Positions 33,848 to 43,922 of a DNA stretch of 64,000 nt are shown here, in pieces. Source of the stretch: Aquisalinus flavus (lineage in GTDB: Bacteria > Pseudomonadota > Alphaproteobacteria > Caulobacterales > Parvularculaceae). Position 1 is the first letter of the stretch, and each line of letters opens with the position of its first letter. The stretch spans positions 1,388,409 through 1,452,408 of the forward strand of contig NZ_CP042288.1 in assembly GCF_022559625.1 (NCBI RefSeq), written 5' to 3'. Under the pieces are notes generated by a model that was given only the letters and a program-made list of their open reading frames with translations, had not been told where the DNA came from and did no database searches. A program made the translations under genes and the position numbers.

Positions 33848-35251
33848 CTAGCGGTTGATGCGCAGGGTCGAGACCTGCCCGCGCGGGCTTTGCGTCTGGA
33901 TGATCCAGCCGCGGCCGGAATCGGCCAGTGCGCGTTTCAGCTGTGCGACGGTCTCCACTTCCGTGCCATTGACCGACAGGATCTTGTAGCCCTTGCCGAT
34001 CCCGAAACGCCCGGCATAGCTACCCTGGCTGGCATCGAGCACGACAACGCCCGTGTCGGTCAGGTCGCGGCTCAACTCCATGTTCACAGCGGGTGACAGA
34101 TTGGCGACCTTCAGCCCGCTGAACGGGTTCTCGCCCCCGATCAGGGTCTCATCGCGTGCCGGCGTTTCCGGCGGCAGCGAAAGGCGCACATTGACCGTAC
34201 GCTGATTGCCATCGCGCAGATAAACGACCGGAACCCGGGCATCGGCTTCCTTGGTCGCAACGCGATAGCGCATGGCGTCGGAATCTACGATATCCTGCCC
34301 GTCGATCGCGATGATCACATCCCCCTCCCTGATGCCGGCCTGCGCCGCGGGCCCGCCAGCGAACAGCTGCGAGACGAGCGCGCCGGACGGCCGGTCGAGG
34401 CCGAGGGCCATGGCCATGGTGCCATCGATGTCGCGGGCGGTGGCGCCGATCCACGGCCGCATGATCGTCCCGCCGCCATCGACCGCGGTCGCCACGACCT
34501 GGCGCACCAGATTACCCGGAATGGCAAAGCCGATGCCGTTGGAGCCGCCGGAGCGCGAATAGATCGCCGAGTTGACGCCCAGCAGCCGACCGTCGATATC
34601 GACCAGCGCGCCGCCGGAATTGCCCGGATTGATCGCCGCATCAGTCTGGATGAAGAACTGATAGTCGGTAATGCCGACCTGGGTGCGGGCGAGCGCGGAG
34701 ACGATACCGGTCGTCACCGTCTGGCCGACACCGAAGGGGTTGCCGATGGCGAGCACGATATCACCGACCTCGGCAACATCGGAATTGGCGAATTCGAGGA
34801 AGGGCAGCGGTTCGTCACTCTCGATACGGAGGATCGCGATATCGGTCTGCGGATCGGTCAACAGCACCTGCGCCGAATATTCGCGCCGGTCTGCCAGCAC
34901 GACCTTGATTTCCGACATGTTCTCGACGACGTGGTTGTTGGTCACAACGATGCCCTCCGGGCGCACGATCACGCCGGAGCCGAGGGACTGGGCGACACGC
35001 TCGCGGGTCATGCCGCCGAAACCGCCAAAGCCGCCGAAAAACTCATCGAACGGGCTGCGCACCTGCTGGCGCACGACGCCGCGTGTATAGATATTCACGA
35101 CCGCCGGCGCGACCTCCTTGACCACAGGCGAAAAACTCGCCTTCAGCTGAACAGAATCCTGCGGGACAAAACGCTCTGCTTCCTGCGCCGCTGCCGGCTG
35201 GACAGCAAAAAGCACGGCGGCGGCGATGGTGACGATGATCGGTAATCTCAT
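33848..35251 (-). CDS. periplasmic serine protease, Do/DegP-like
   Basis: A protein of 467 residues: signal peptide (about 1-22, cleavage after QPAAA), trypsin-like domain and two PDZ domains. The catalytic triad is His107 (TNNHVV), Asp137 (TDIAIL) and Ser212 (GNSGG). A Phe/Gly-rich loop (FFGGFGGFGG) near residue 70 is typical of the Do family. It degrades or refolds damaged envelope proteins. It is the first gene of a six-gene operon, just beyond the rplQ terminator. The precise paralogue (DegP, DegQ or DegS-like) cannot be decided, though two PDZ domains argue against DegS. Confidence 0.93.
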   Translation of the reverse strand: MRLPIIVTIAAAVLFAVQPAAAQEAERFVPQDSVQLKASFSPVVKEVAPAVVNIYTRGVVRQQVRSPFDEFFGGFGGFGGMTRERVAQSLGSGVIVRPEGIVVTNNHVVENMSEIKVVLADRREYSAQVLLTDPQTDIAILRIESDEPLPFLEFANSDVAEVGDIVLAIGNPFGVGQTVTTGIVSALARTQVGITDYQFFIQTDAAINPGNSGGALVDIDGRLLGVNSAIYSRSGGSNGIGFAIPGNLVRQVVATAVDGGGTIMRPWIGATARDIDGTMAMALGLDRPSGALVSQLFAGGPAAQAGIREGDVIIAIDGQDIVDSDAMRYRVATKEADARVPVVYLRDGNQRTVNVRLSLPPETPARDETLIGGENPFSGLKVANLSPAVNMELSRDLTDTGVVVLDASQGSYAGRFGIGKGYKILSVNGTEVETVAQLKRALADSGRGWIIQTQSPRGQVSTLRINR

Positions 35252-35300
35252 GAAATCAGACCCTTACCCTCAATTTCCCTGCTACTAAGAAGCCAATATA

Positions 35301-35333
35301 AAACAAAACGGCCCCCCGTGAAGGAGGGCCGTT
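35301..35333 (-). terminator. rho-independent terminator of the alpha operon
   Basis: AACGGCCC (35307-35314) pairs with GGGCCGTT (35326-35333). Read on the minus strand, the stem is followed by TTTTGTTTTA. It lies about 29 bases after the rplQ stop codon and closes the whole ribosomal cluster. Confidence 0.88.
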
Positions 35334-35361
35334 CATGATAAATCAGTAAGCAAAAGACTGC

Positions 35362-35790
35362 TTATGCCGTTGCCTGGACTTCGTCCTCATCGGCAAACAT
35401 GGTCGGACCGGAATCCTGGCCCTTGGCGGTCTCGTCGCGGTCAACAAATTCGATGACGGCGATCGGCGCATTGTCGCCATGACGGAAGCCGGCCTTCATG
35501 ATGCGGATGTAACCGCCATTGCGCTCTTCATAGCGCGGGCCGAGCGTTTCGAACAGCTTGCCGACCATGGCAACGTCCCGAACCTTCGAGATGGCCTGGC
35601 GGCGGGCATGAAGGTCACCCTTCTTGGCCAGCGTGACCAGCTTCTCGACGATCGGACGCAGTTCCTTGGCTTTCGGCAGAGTCGTGACGATCTGCTCGTG
35701 CTTGATCAGGGACGCTGCCATGTTGGCGAACATCGCCTTGCGGTGGCTCGCGGTGCGGTTCAGCTTGCGGTGCGCAAATCCGTGGCGCAT
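35362..35790 (-). CDS. rplQ: 50S ribosomal protein L17
   Basis: A protein of 142 residues starting [20 protein letters not shown], the L17 signature. L17 lies near the exit-tunnel side of the large subunit. The C-terminal 25 residues are an extension past the [15 protein letters not shown] core, a length common in alphaproteobacteria. It is the last gene of the cluster, 23 bases after rpoA, and is followed by a terminator. Confidence 0.97.
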   Translation of the reverse strand: MRHGFAHRKLNRTASHRKAMFANMAASLIKHEQIVTTLPKAKELRPIVEKLVTLAKKGDLHARRQAISKVRDVAMVGKLFETLGPRYEERNGGYIRIMKAGFRHGDNAPIAVIEFVDRDETAKGQDSGPTMFADEDEVQATA

Positions 35791-35813
35791 GGATTACTCT
35801 CCTTTGGAAGAGA

Positions 35814-36839
35814 TCAGCCCTGATGGTGCTGATCCTCATATTTCTTGGCAAGTTCTTCGATATTGTCTGGCGGCCAGTCCGGCACGTCCATGCCCAGATG
35901 CAGACCGAGCTGGGCCAGCACTTCCTTGATCTCGTTCAGGGACTTGCGGCCGAAGTTCGGCGTGCGGAGCATTTCCGCTTCGGTTTTCTGTATCAGGTCG
36001 CCGATATACACGATGTTGTCGTTCTTCAGGCAGTTTGCCGAGCGAACGGACAGTTCCAGCTCGTCGACCTTGCGCAGCAGCGCCGCATTGAAGAGAAGCT
36101 CTTCTTCGCTGCTCTCTGCGGATTCTTTGGTGGGCTCTTCGAAATTGACGAAGACCTGAAGCTGGTCCTGGAGGATGCGCGCGGCGTAAGCAGCCGAATC
36201 TTCCGGGGTGACCGCGCCATTGGTCTCGATTTCCAGCACCAGACGGTCATAGTCCAGCACCTGTCCCTCACGGGTGTTCTCGACCTTGTAGGCAACGCGT
36301 TTGACCGGCGAGTAGAGGCTGTCGACCGGGATCAGGCCGATCGGCGCATCTTCCGGACGGTTGCGGTCGGCCGGCACATAGCCCTTGCCGTTCTGGATGG
36401 TCAGTTCCATGCGCAGGTCGGCGCCCTCGTCGAGGGTACAGATCACGTGATCCTTGTTGAGGATCTCGATATCAGCGGTTTCCTGGATGTCACCAGCGGT
36501 CACGACGCCCGGTCCCTGCTTGTGCAGGGTGACGCGTTTCGGGCCTTCTGCGTGCATGCGCAAGGCCAGCTGCTTGATGTTCAGGACGATGATGGTGACA
36601 TCTTCGCGGACGCCCGGAATGGACGAAAATTCGTGCACCACGCCATCGATATGGATCGCGGTGACGGCGGCGCCCTGCAGCGACGACATCAGGATGCGGC
36701 GCAGGGAGTTACCCAGCGTCAGCCCGAAGCCGCGCTCAAGCGGCTGGGCTATGATCGTGGCCTTCTTGGCCGGATCATAGCCGGGCTGAACGTCGAGCTT
36801 GTTCGGTTTGATCAGTTCTTGCCAGTTTTTTTCCAGCAC
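35814..36839 (-). CDS. rpoA: DNA-directed RNA polymerase subunit alpha
   Basis: A protein of 341 residues. The N-terminal domain ([23 protein letters not shown]-type core; here [17 protein letters not shown]) nucleates the polymerase, and the C-terminal domain (about 260-320, with [20 protein letters not shown] and [15 protein letters not shown]) binds UP elements and activators. The start codon is GTG. A GC-rich hairpin (GGCGCG AAAG CGCGC) lies in the short spacer to rpsK just upstream. Confidence 0.98.
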   Translation of the reverse strand: MLEKNWQELIKPNKLDVQPGYDPAKKATIIAQPLERGFGLTLGNSLRRILMSSLQGAAVTAIHIDGVVHEFSSIPGVREDVTIIVLNIKQLALRMHAEGPKRVTLHKQGPGVVTAGDIQETADIEILNKDHVICTLDEGADLRMELTIQNGKGYVPADRNRPEDAPIGLIPVDSLYSPVKRVAYKVENTREGQVLDYDRLVLEIETNGAVTPEDSAAYAARILQDQLQVFVNFEEPTKESAESSEEELLFNAALLRKVDELELSVRSANCLKNDNIVYIGDLIQKTEAEMLRTPNFGRKSLNEIKEVLAQLGLHLGMDVPDWPPDNIEELAKKYEDQHHQG

Positions 36840-36918
36840 TTGTTTCTCCGTTTCAGCGCGCTTTCGCGCCGTTGGACAGCCCCCGTTCCCGAAGGCTTAA
36901 ACTATTCGGTCGACCAGA

Positions 36919-37311
36919 TCAGACGCGGCGGCGCTTGCGTGGACGGCACCCGTTATGCGGGATCGGCGTCGTGTCCTGAATGGTCGTCACTGTCAGGCCT
37001 GCGGCCTGCAGGGCGCGCAAGGCGCTCTCGCGGCCCGAACCCGGACCTTTGACCTGTACGTCGACATTGCGCATGCCGTGTTCCATTGCCTTTTTGGCAG
37101 CGTCTTCAGCGGCCATCTGTGCGGCGAACGGGGTCGACTTGCGCGAGCCCTTGAAGCCCATGTGACCGGCCGTCGACCAGGAAATCGCGTTGCCCTGCTC
37201 GTCGGTGACGGTGATGATCGTGTTATTGAACGTCGCGTTGACCTTGACGAGGCCGTTGGTGATGTTCTTGCGCTCGCGTTTACGGACGCGTGTTGCGGGT
37301 GCCTTGGCCAT
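36919..37311 (-). CDS. rpsK: 30S ribosomal protein S11
   Basis: A protein of 130 residues, standard S11 length. The core [13 protein letters not shown], the [17 protein letters not shown] segment and the basic C-terminus [13 protein letters not shown] are present. S11 sits on the platform near the E site and contacts the 16S 3' region. It lies nine bases after rpsM in the alpha operon. Confidence 0.98.
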   Translation of the reverse strand: MAKAPATRVRKRERKNITNGLVKVNATFNNTIITVTDEQGNAISWSTAGHMGFKGSRKSTPFAAQMAAEDAAKKAMEHGMRNVDVQVKGPGSGRESALRALQAAGLTVTTIQDTTPIPHNGCRPRKRRRV

Positions 37312-37320
37312 GTTGTCCTC

Positions 37321-37689
37321 TTACTTCTTCTTGCCGGCGATGGGCTTGGCCGGGCCTTTGCGGGTGCGCGCATTGGTGTGCGTGCGCTGGCCACGGACCG
37401 GCAGGTGACGACGGTGGCGGAGACCGCGATAGCAACCAAGGTCCATCAGACGCTTGATGTTGACCGCAACCTCACGGCGCAGGTCGCCTTCGACCATATA
37501 CCCCTCGTCGATCGCCTCACGGATTTTCAGCACTTCAGCGTCAGACAATTCGTTGACGCGGCGCGTCGATTCGATGCCGACCTTTTCACAGATCTCGCCA
37601 GCCTTGGTCGGGCCGATACCGTGAATATAGGTCAGCGCGATCGGGACGCGCTTGGCCGTCGGAATGTTCACACCAGCAATACGAGCCAC
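37321..37689 (-). CDS. rpsM: 30S ribosomal protein S13
   Basis: A protein of 122 residues. It begins [21 protein letters not shown] and ends in a basic tail [11 protein letters not shown] that reaches the P-site tRNA. The start codon is GTG with AAGAGG upstream. It is the first gene of the alpha operon; a promoter and a hairpin lie in its 155-base leader. rpmJ, which precedes rpsM in enterics, is absent. Confidence 0.98.
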   Translation of the reverse strand: MARIAGVNIPTAKRVPIALTYIHGIGPTKAGEICEKVGIESTRRVNELSDAEVLKIREAIDEGYMVEGDLRREVAVNIKRLMDLGCYRGLRHRRHLPVRGQRTHTNARTRKGPAKPIAGKKK

Positions 37690-37730
37690 TTTGAACCTCT
37701 TAAATTCCGCCCATCATGGGCATTCTTTCC

Positions 37731-37763
37731 AAAACGAAAACCCCTGCACTTACATGCACGGGG
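37731..37763 (-). terminator. terminator-like hairpin in the rpsM leader
   Basis: On the minus strand, CCCC plus TGCA pairs with TGCA plus GGGG, with one bulged G and a 6-base loop (37741-37763). It is followed by TTTTCGTTTT. It lies 41 bases before the rpsM start, downstream of a promoter, so it may act as an attenuator or regulatory leader rather than a simple end for adk. Confidence 0.6.
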
Positions 37764-37790
37764 AACATACCTTTTGGGCGAAGTGGCGTA

Positions 37791-37818
37791 TGTATAGCGA
37801 CGCCGTCCCGCCCGTCAA
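37791..37818 (-). promoter_or_regulatory. sigma-70-type promoter of the alpha operon
   Basis: On the minus strand TTGACG and TATACA are separated by 16 bases: five of six -35 bases and four of six -10 bases match consensus. It lies in the adk-rpsM spacer, about 100 bases before rpsM, giving rpsM-rpsK-rpoA-rplQ an independent start of transcription. Confidence 0.6.
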
Positions 37819-37845
37819 CCGAAAACCGAGCCAAAACCCGGAATT

Positions 37846-38439
37846 TCACCCCTTTTGGACACCATCGAGAATGGCGTCGATCTCAGCCGCCACCTTGTCG
37901 ATGGAGCCCATGCCATCAACCACTTTCAAAAGCCCCTTTTCCGCATAAAACGGGATCAGGGGAGCGGTCTCGGCGTTATAAACGTCCAAACGCTTGCGGA
38001 ATGTCTCCTCATTATCGTCGGAGCGCACTTCGCCGCCAGCTTCCTGGGTTTCGCGAATACGATTGTTGAGCCGGTTGATCAGCTCACCGTCATCGACCCG
38101 CATTTCCAGGACCACGTCCAGTTTCAGGTCATGGTTGTCGAGGATCGTGTCCAGCATTTCGGCCTGCACCAGCGTGCGCGGGAAGCCGTCGAGCATGAAG
38201 CCCTGCTTGCAATCGGGCTGCTCGATTCGCTCGGCAACGATGCCCGCGACGATATCGTCGGAGACCAGCTGGCCGGCATCCATGACTTCCTTGGCTTTCT
38301 TGCCGATTTCAGTCTGGTTGGCGACGGCCGCGCGCAGCATGTCACCGGTCGACAGCTGGGGAATACCCCGTGTCGCGGCAATGCGCTTGGCCTGGGTGCC
38401 CTTTCCGGCGCCTGGCGGTCCGAGAAAAATCAGGATCAT
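37846..38439 (-). CDS. adk: adenylate kinase
   Basis: A protein of 197 residues catalysing ATP + AMP to 2 ADP. The P-loop [15 protein letters not shown] starts the protein; DGFPRT and the AMP-binding [10 protein letters not shown] follow. The LID is the short form without zinc cysteines, as usual in alphaproteobacteria. The start overlaps the secY stop codon (ATGA), so translation is coupled. Confidence 0.97.
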   Translation of the reverse strand: MILIFLGPPGAGKGTQAKRIAATRGIPQLSTGDMLRAAVANQTEIGKKAKEVMDAGQLVSDDIVAGIVAERIEQPDCKQGFMLDGFPRTLVQAEMLDTILDNHDLKLDVVLEMRVDDGELINRLNNRIRETQEAGGEVRSDDNEETFRKRLDVYNAETAPLIPFYAEKGLLKVVDGMGSIDKVAAEIDAILDGVQKG

Positions 38440-39785
38440 CGCTTCGCCCCCCTCAGGCGCGATTTCTTGATCAGGCTCTCATATTGCTGGGCAAGGAGGT
38501 AGCCCTGGATCTGCTGAACGGTATCGAGTGTGACCGTGACGGCGATAAGCAGCGAGGTACCGCCAAGATAGACCGGGATGGAACCATTCGACTGCGAGCG
38601 CAGAATCTCCGGCAACAGACAGACGGCAGTCAGATAGGCGGCACCGATCACGGTCAGGCGGGTCAGCACGAAATCGATATATTCAGCCGTGCGCGGACCG
38701 GGACGATAACCCTGGATATAGCCGCCATACTTCTTGAGATTGTCGGCAGTGTCGCTTGGGTTGAACACGATCGAGGTATAGAGAAAGCAGAAGAAGATAA
38801 TGCCGAGGGCGTAGAGCGCCATATAGAGCGGCTGGCCGGGCGTGAACAGCGCGGCGGTGTTCTGCAGCCATAGCGGCGCCCCCTCACCCAGCGCGCCCAC
38901 GGCGGTGGCCGGCAGGAACATCAGCGACGAGGCAAAGATCGGAGGGATAACGCCGGAGGTGTTCAGTTTCAGCGGCAGGTGCGATTTCTCGCCCTGGGTC
39001 ATCCGGTTGCCCTGCTGGCGGCGCGGATACTGGACCAGCAGCCGACGCTGGGAGCGCTCCATGAACACGACGAAGGCAATGATCACGATGGCGCCGATGA
39101 TGATGGCGATGATGACACCGGCATTGATCTGGCCGGATTTCGCCTGCTCCAGCAGGAAAGCTGCCGCGCGAGGCAGTTCGGCAATGATCCCCGCGAAGAT
39201 GATCAGCGAGATCCCGTTGCCGACGCCGCGGGCGGTGATCTGCTCGCCCAGCCACAGCAGGAACATGACGCCGCCGACGAGGGTGATCGTCGTCGTCATC
39301 ATGAAGAAGATGCCGGGGTTCGACACCGCAGGCAGGCCGTTGGACGTGGTCCCCATCAGCGTCTGCGCGATGAACAGGCCCTGCACGATGGCAAGGGCGA
39401 CCGTCAGCATGCGGGTGTAATGGTTGATCTGGCGGCGGCCCTGCTCGCCTTCCTTCTTGATCGCTTCCAGCGACGGAACCATCGCCGTCATCATCTGCAT
39501 GATGATGGAGGCGGAGATGTAGGGCATGATGTTGAGGGCGAAGATCGCCATCCGTTCGATGGCACCACCGGCGAACAGGTTTATCTGGCCCAGAATGCCC
39601 TGTTGCTGGCTCTGGAAGGCCGACGCGAAAACATCGGGATTTACACCAGGGATCGGAATATAGGTGCCAAGGCGATAGACGATCAGCGCGCCGAGCGTGA
39701 AGAGCAGGCGCTTCTTCAGCTCATCGGCCTTGGCGAAGTTCCGGATATCGAAATTTGACGTAAACTGTTCGGCTGCTGATGACAT
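38436..39785 (-). CDS. secY: protein translocase subunit SecY
   Basis: The channel subunit of the Sec translocon, 449 residues with ten transmembrane helices. Typical parts are [15 protein letters not shown] near the N-terminus, the plug region after helix 1, and the cytoplasmic loop with YPRRQQGNR. It lies 134 bases after rplO, an unusually long spacer for this cluster, which contains a strong structured element. Confidence 0.98.
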   Translation of the reverse strand: MSSAAEQFTSNFDIRNFAKADELKKRLLFTLGALIVYRLGTYIPIPGVNPDVFASAFQSQQQGILGQINLFAGGAIERMAIFALNIMPYISASIIMQMMTAMVPSLEAIKKEGEQGRRQINHYTRMLTVALAIVQGLFIAQTLMGTTSNGLPAVSNPGIFFMMTTTITLVGGVMFLLWLGEQITARGVGNGISLIIFAGIIAELPRAAAFLLEQAKSGQINAGVIIAIIIGAIVIIAFVVFMERSQRRLLVQYPRRQQGNRMTQGEKSHLPLKLNTSGVIPPIFASSLMFLPATAVGALGEGAPLWLQNTAALFTPGQPLYMALYALGIIFFCFLYTSIVFNPSDTADNLKKYGGYIQGYRPGPRTAEYIDFVLTRLTVIGAAYLTAVCLLPEILRSQSNGSIPVYLGGTSLLIAVTVTLDTVQQIQGYLLAQQYESLIKKSRLRGAKR

Positions 39786-39861
39786 AATCTTCCAACTATT
39801 CGGCCGGAACGGCCCTGCCCTGGTGAGTTGTTAACTCCAAGCCATGTGGCTGCGACGAGAC

Positions 39862-39919
39862 GCGATAACAACCCCCGCTGCGGACAATGGCGGGGCCGGA
39901 AGACCGGCCCCGTTATCGC
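39862..39919 (-). promoter_or_regulatory. two-layer stem-loop between rplO and secY
   Basis: An outer 8-bp stem (GCGATAAC 39862-39869 with GTTATCGC 39912-39919) encloses a perfect 9-bp GC hairpin (39891-39899 with 39904-39912, loop AAGA), the two sharing one base at 39912. No T-run follows, so it is not a standard terminator. It may be a processing or regulatory structure in the secY leader. Confidence 0.5.
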
Positions 39920-40411
39920 TTAGTCGGCCTGTTCGGCAGATGCCTCGACGCGGGTCATGGTAACCGAACCGCCGGCTTTCTCGACGGCGGCCTTCGCAGC
40001 GGCCGTCGCATAGACGACTTCGATGTCGAGCTTGGCCGACAGTTCGCCCGAGCCGAGCAGGCGCACGCCGTGATAAGAGCGTTTCAGCAGGCCGGCCGCG
40101 ATCAGCGCAGCGGCATCGACCTTGGCGCCGGCGTCGATCTTCTTGGCATCGACGGCCGCCTGGAGCGTGCCAACGTTCACTTCAGCAAATTTCGCCCGGT
40201 TCGGCTTGTTGAAGCCGCGCTTCGGCAGGCGCATGTGCAGCGGCATCTGGCCGCCTTCAAAGCCCTTGATCGCGACGCCGGAACGGGATTTCTGGCCCTT
40301 GACACCGCGGCCGGCGGTCTTGCCCTTGCCGGAACCGATACCGCGACCAACGCGCTTCTTGTCCTTGCGGGCACCTGGATTGTCATGCAGGTCGTTCAGT
40401 CTGATAGTCAT
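39920..40411 (-). CDS. rplO: 50S ribosomal protein L15
   Basis: A protein of 163 residues. The Gly/Lys-rich N-terminal arm ([22 protein letters not shown], of which [15 protein letters not shown] is the core) and the [15 protein letters not shown] segment define L15. It assembles late into the large subunit. It follows rpmD after about 100 bases, the longest spacer in this part apart from that before secY. Confidence 0.98.
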   Translation of the reverse strand: MTIRLNDLHDNPGARKDKKRVGRGIGSGKGKTAGRGVKGQKSRSGVAIKGFEGGQMPLHMRLPKRGFNKPNRAKFAEVNVGTLQAAVDAKKIDAGAKVDAAALIAAGLLKRSYHGVRLLGSGELSAKLDIEVVYATAAAKAAVEKAGGSVTMTRVEASAEQAD

Positions 40412-40510
40412 GTTGTCCTCTTTGACTTGCGGCGGCCCACCCTTCCCTCGGGAAATGGTGACCGCCTCGCCTATAAAGTCTGAAATGGGTTCAGAGCGTG
40501 TCTGAATACC

Positions 40511-40699
40511 CTATTCCTCGACGATTTCAACCATGTGGCTGACTTTTCGGATCATGCCACGTACCGCCGGCGTATCTTCCAGCTCGCGTTCGCGGCCAAG
40601 CTTGTTCAGGCCGAGGCCGACAAGCTGGGCGCGCTGACGGGAGTCGCGGCGGATCGGGCTGCCGGTCTGGCGCACTTTCAGGGTTTTCTTCTCAGCCAT
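40511..40699 (-). CDS. rpmD: 50S ribosomal protein L30
   Basis: A protein of 62 residues with the L30 pattern: [20 protein letters not shown], then [21 protein letters not shown], ending in [10 protein letters not shown]. The small size is normal. It lies 21 bases after rpsE. Confidence 0.97.
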   Translation of the reverse strand: MAEKKTLKVRQTGSPIRRDSRQRAQLVGLGLNKLGRERELEDTPAVRGMIRKVSHMVEIVEE

Positions 40700-40720
40700 C
40701 GGTGTTCTCCTTGGGCCTCG

Positions 40721-41293
40721 TTACGCCGCGTCAACCGGGGACGCATCGTCTTGCGCACCGGCACGGCGGGAAATGATTTCGGAGACCTTCATGCCCCGCT
40801 TGGCAGCAACCGCCCGCGGATTGGTCTGGTTTTTCAGTGCGTCAATGGTGGCGCGAACCATGTTATACGGGTTAGAAGTCCCGATCGACTTGGCAACCAC
40901 GTCCTGGACGCCCAGCGTCTCGAACACGGCGCGCATCGGACCGCCAGCGATAACACCGGTACCCGGAGGAGCCGTGCGGATGAAGACCTTGCCGGCACCG
41001 TGACGGCCCTGGGCGTCATGATGCAGCGTACGGCCCTCGCGCAGCGGGACGCGCACCATGTTGCGCTTGGCTTCCTGGGATGCCTTGCGAATCGCCTCCG
41101 GCACTTCGCGGGCCTTGCCCTTGCCATAGCCGACGCGGCCCTTCTGGTCGCCGACGACGACGAGCGCAGCAAAGCCGAAATTCTTGCCGCCTTTGACGAC
41201 CTTCGCGACGCGGTTGATCGCAACGAGACGGTCTACAAACTCGTCACGTTCCTCATCGCGGTCGCGGCCCCTGCCTCTTTGTTCGCGTGCCAT
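40721..41293 (-). CDS. rpsE: 30S ribosomal protein S5
   Basis: A protein of 190 residues. The N-terminal double-stranded-RNA-binding-like domain has [18 protein letters not shown] and [17 protein letters not shown]; the C-terminal domain has [16 protein letters not shown]5 lines the mRNA entry tunnel and influences decoding accuracy. The residues around the spectinomycin-related loop look normal. A charged N-terminal stretch ([13 protein letters not shown]) precedes the core. Confidence 0.98.
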   Translation of the reverse strand: MAREQRGRGRDRDEERDEFVDRLVAINRVAKVVKGGKNFGFAALVVVGDQKGRVGYGKGKAREVPEAIRKASQEAKRNMVRVPLREGRTLHHDAQGRHGAGKVFIRTAPPGTGVIAGGPMRAVFETLGVQDVVAKSIGTSNPYNMVRATIDALKNQTNPRAVAAKRGMKVSEIISRRAGAQDDASPVDAA

Positions 41294-41302
41294 AATCGTC
41301 TC

Positions 41303-41665
41303 CTAAAATTTCAGGCCGGCTTCACGAGCCGCCTCGGCCAGGGCCTTCACCCGGCCATGATAGATGTATGCGCCGCGGTCGAACACGACTTCCTCGATAC
41401 CGGCTTGCCTCGCGCGCTCTGCGACCAGCCTGCCGACTTCCGAAGCAGCCTCGACATTGGAGCCCTTGCCGACTTTCGACAGCAGGTCTTTCTCCAGCGA
41501 GGAGGCCGATGCCACAGTTTTCGACTGCTTGTCGTCGATAATCTGTGCCGTGATGTTCTTGGACGAGCGGAAGACGGACAGACGCAGCTTGCCTTTCGAA
41601 TATCTGGCAAGCTTGGCCCGGGTCCGCCCGGCGCGCTTTTGTAAAATGGATTTATCCTGAGCCAT
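41303..41665 (-). CDS. rplR: 50S ribosomal protein L18
   Basis: A protein of 120 residues binding 5S rRNA. It has the basic N-terminus ([20 protein letters not shown]), [16 protein letters not shown], and the C-terminal [26 protein letters not shown]. It lies between rplF and rpsE in the usual spc order. Confidence 0.98.
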   Translation of the reverse strand: MAQDKSILQKRAGRTRAKLARYSKGKLRLSVFRSSKNITAQIIDDKQSKTVASASSLEKDLLSKVGKGSNVEAASEVGRLVAERARQAGIEEVVFDRGAYIYHGRVKALAEAAREAGLKF

Positions 41666-41695
41666 AATGCACCAATCCTGAAAAGAGCCTCAGCC

Positions 41696-42229
41696 CTATT
41701 TCTTTTTGCCTTCCTTGCGGAAGATGTATTCACCTTCGTACTTGACGCCCTTGCCTTTATACGGCTCGGGCGGACGGAAACCGCGGATGATCGCAGCAGT
41801 CTGGCCGACAGCCTGCTTGTCGATCCCGGAGATCTCGATCTCGGTCGGTTTCGGCGTCTTGATCTCGATGCCTGCCGGCACATCGAAGTCGATGTCGTGG
41901 CTGTAGCCGAGCGCCAGGCTCAGTTGCGCGCCTTTCATCTGGGCGCGGTAACCGACGCCGACGAGCTCCAGTTTCCGGGTGAAGCCGTTGGTAACGCCCT
42001 CACAGATATTGGAGATCATGGTCCGGCACATGCCCCACTGCGAGCGCGCTTCCTTGGACTTGTTGATCGGTTCGACCTTCACGCCATCATCGGTCATCGC
42101 AACGGTGCAAAGCTCGTTGACGACGAATTCCATCTGCCCTTTCGGGCCTTTCGCCTTCACGGTCTGCCCGTTCACGGACACTTCAGCGCCCTGGGGAACT
42201 GCTACTGGTCTTTTGCCTATACGAGACAT
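41696..42229 (-). CDS. rplF: 50S ribosomal protein L6
   Basis: A protein of 177 residues beginning [19 protein letters not shown]. It contains the family segments KGPKGQMEF and, near the C-terminus, [19 protein letters not shown]6 supports the sarcin-ricin loop region. The ATG at 42229 has GGAGG at a good distance; an in-frame TTG 12 bases upstream is less likely because it lies at the Shine-Dalgarno site. Confidence 0.98.
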   Translation of the reverse strand: MSRIGKRPVAVPQGAEVSVNGQTVKAKGPKGQMEFVVNELCTVAMTDDGVKVEPINKSKEARSQWGMCRTMISNICEGVTNGFTRKLELVGVGYRAQMKGAQLSLALGYSHDIDFDVPAGIEIKTPKPTEIEISGIDKQAVGQTAAIIRGFRPPEPYKGKGVKYEGEYIFRKEGKKK

Positions 42230-42270
42230 GGCTGCCTCCAACTCCTGTTATTTCAGCTCATACCCTGATC

Positions 42271-42669
42271 TTAGTAGATCTGGGCGAGGACTTCTCCGCC
42301 GACATTGGCTTCACGGGCGGCGGCGTCGGACATGATGCCCTTGGACGTCGACACGATGGAAATGCCAAGACCATTGCGCACCGGCGCCAGGTCGTTGACC
42401 GCGGAATAAACGCGGCGGCCCGGCTTGGACACGCGCTTGATGTGCTGAATGACGGGCTCGCCATCGAAATATTTCAGCTCGATCTCGAAATGCACCTTGT
42501 TGCCGACTTCCTCGACACGGGTGTAACCGCGGATATAGCCTTCACGCTCGAGCACGTCGAGTACCCAGCCACGCACTTTCGATGCCGGGGTCGTCGCAAC
42601 CTTGTGCCCACGCATTTGCGCGTTGCGGATACGAGTCAGCATATCACCTACTGGATCATTGATCGCCAT
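42271..42669 (-). CDS. rpsH: 30S ribosomal protein S8
   Basis: A protein of 132 residues starting [18 protein letters not shown]. It contains [14 protein letters not shown] and the C-terminal [21 protein letters not shown], which binds helix 21 of 16S rRNA. In enterics S8 represses its own operon; no matching leader was identified here. Confidence 0.98.
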   Translation of the reverse strand: MAINDPVGDMLTRIRNAQMRGHKVATTPASKVRGWVLDVLEREGYIRGYTRVEEVGNKVHFEIELKYFDGEPVIQHIKRVSKPGRRVYSAVNDLAPVRNGLGISIVSTSKGIMSDAAAREANVGGEVLAQIY

Positions 42670-42684
42670 GATTGATGCCCTCCC

Positions 42685-42990
42685 TTACCAGCTGGACTTC
42701 ACGAGACCCGGGATCTTGCCGTGAGAGCCAAGCTCACGCAGCGCGATACGGGACATTTTCAGTTTACGGTAGTAACCACGCGGCCTGCCGGTCACGAGGC
42801 ACCGGTTGCGGATACGCGTCGGCGACGCGTTGCGTGGAAGCTCGGCCAGCTTGAGAGCTGCCTTGAAGCGATCTTCAGGAGAGGATTTCTCGTCCTTCAT
42901 CACCGCTTTGAGCGACTGCCGCTTGTTATCGAATTTCTTGGCCAGCCTGCGTCTTTTCAGATCGCGTTCGACCATACTTTTTTTAGCCAT
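42685..42990 (-). CDS. rpsN: 30S ribosomal protein S14
   Basis: A protein of 101 residues, the long Cys-free form of S14. The C-terminal half [20 protein letters not shown] and [19 protein letters not shown] is diagnostic. The single Cys in NRC is not part of a zinc motif. It lies 15 bases before rpsH. Confidence 0.98.
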   Translation of the reverse strand: MAKKSMVERDLKRRRLAKKFDNKRQSLKAVMKDEKSSPEDRFKAALKLAELPRNASPTRIRNRCLVTGRPRGYYRKLKMSRIALRELGSHGKIPGLVKSSW

Positions 42991-43037
42991 TTAATATCCT
43001 CCGTTAAGCCGGTTTCCAGACCAATTCCGGACCTTGC

Positions 43038-43598
43038 CTAGTTGCGGAAAGGGAAGTTGAAATGTTTCAGGAGAGCTTTCGCCTCCTCGTTCGTCGGGGC
43101 CGTGGTGCAGACAACGATGTCCATACCGCGAACCACGTCGACCTTGTCGTACTCGATCTCCGGGAACACGATGTGCTCTTTCATGCCCATCGCATAGTTG
43201 CCACGGCCATCGAAGCTCTTGCCGTTCAGACCGCGGAAGTCCCGCACGCGCGGCAGCGCGATGGTGACAAGGCGGTCCAGGAATTCGTACATCCGGTTCT
43301 TGCGCAGGGTAACCTTCACGCCGAGAGCCATCTCTTCGCGGACCTTGAAGCCGGCGATCGACTTCTTGGCCTTGGTCACAACCGGACGCTGACCGGCGAT
43401 GAGGGTCAGTTCCTCGAACGCCTTGTCAATCGACTTGCGGTCATTGACCGCATCGCCGACGCCCATGTTGAGCACGATCTTGTCCAGTTTCGGCACCATC
43501 ATCTGGTTGGCGTAGGAGAACTCCTCCTGCATCGCCGAGCGGATGCGTTCCTGGTACAGCGCCTTCATGCGCGGTGTATATGTTTCAGCCTCAGCCAT
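43038..43598 (-). CDS. rplE: 50S ribosomal protein L5
   Basis: A protein of 186 residues that binds 5S rRNA and contacts P-site tRNA. Typical are [35 protein letters not shown], and [19 protein letters not shown]. The ATG at 43598 was chosen because homology begins there; it overlaps the rplX end by eight bases. The frame upstream belongs to rplX. Confidence 0.98.
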   Translation of the reverse strand: MAEAETYTPRMKALYQERIRSAMQEEFSYANQMMVPKLDKIVLNMGVGDAVNDRKSIDKAFEELTLIAGQRPVVTKAKKSIAGFKVREEMALGVKVTLRKNRMYEFLDRLVTIALPRVRDFRGLNGKSFDGRGNYAMGMKEHIVFPEIEYDKVDVVRGMDIVVCTTAPTNEEAKALLKHFNFPFRN

Positions 43599-43908
43599 CG
43601 ATAACCTCACCTGAGCCTTTGGCGACACGGACCTTCGTGCCGTCGTCATTGATCTTGAATCCGACCCGGGTCGGCTTGCCGGTCTTCGGGTCTTTCAGCG
43701 CCACATTCGAAATGTGAATCGGCGCTTCCCTGGAAATGATGCCGCCATTGTTCATCTGGCTCGGACGCGTGTGGCGTTTGATCATGTTGACCTTCTCCAC
43801 CAGAACGCGGTCCTCTTTCGGCATGACCTTGAGGACAGTGCCCTCCTCGCCACGGTCTTTGCCGGTCAGGATAATGACGGTATCGCCTTTTTTAATCTTC
43901 GCAGCCAT
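43591..43908 (-). CDS. rplX: 50S ribosomal protein L24
   Basis: A protein of 105 residues with the KOW motif at the N-terminus ([19 protein letters not shown]) and [12 protein letters not shown] in the middle. L24 initiates large-subunit assembly. The ATG at 43908 has AAGGAG upstream; the longer open frame upstream runs through rplN. Its 3' end overlaps rplE. Confidence 0.98.
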   Translation of the reverse strand: MAAKIKKGDTVIILTGKDRGEEGTVLKVMPKEDRVLVEKVNMIKRHTRPSQMNNGGIISREAPIHISNVALKDPKTGKPTRVGFKINDDGTKVRVAKGSGEVIDG

Positions 43909-43922
43909 TGCTTTCGCGCTCC

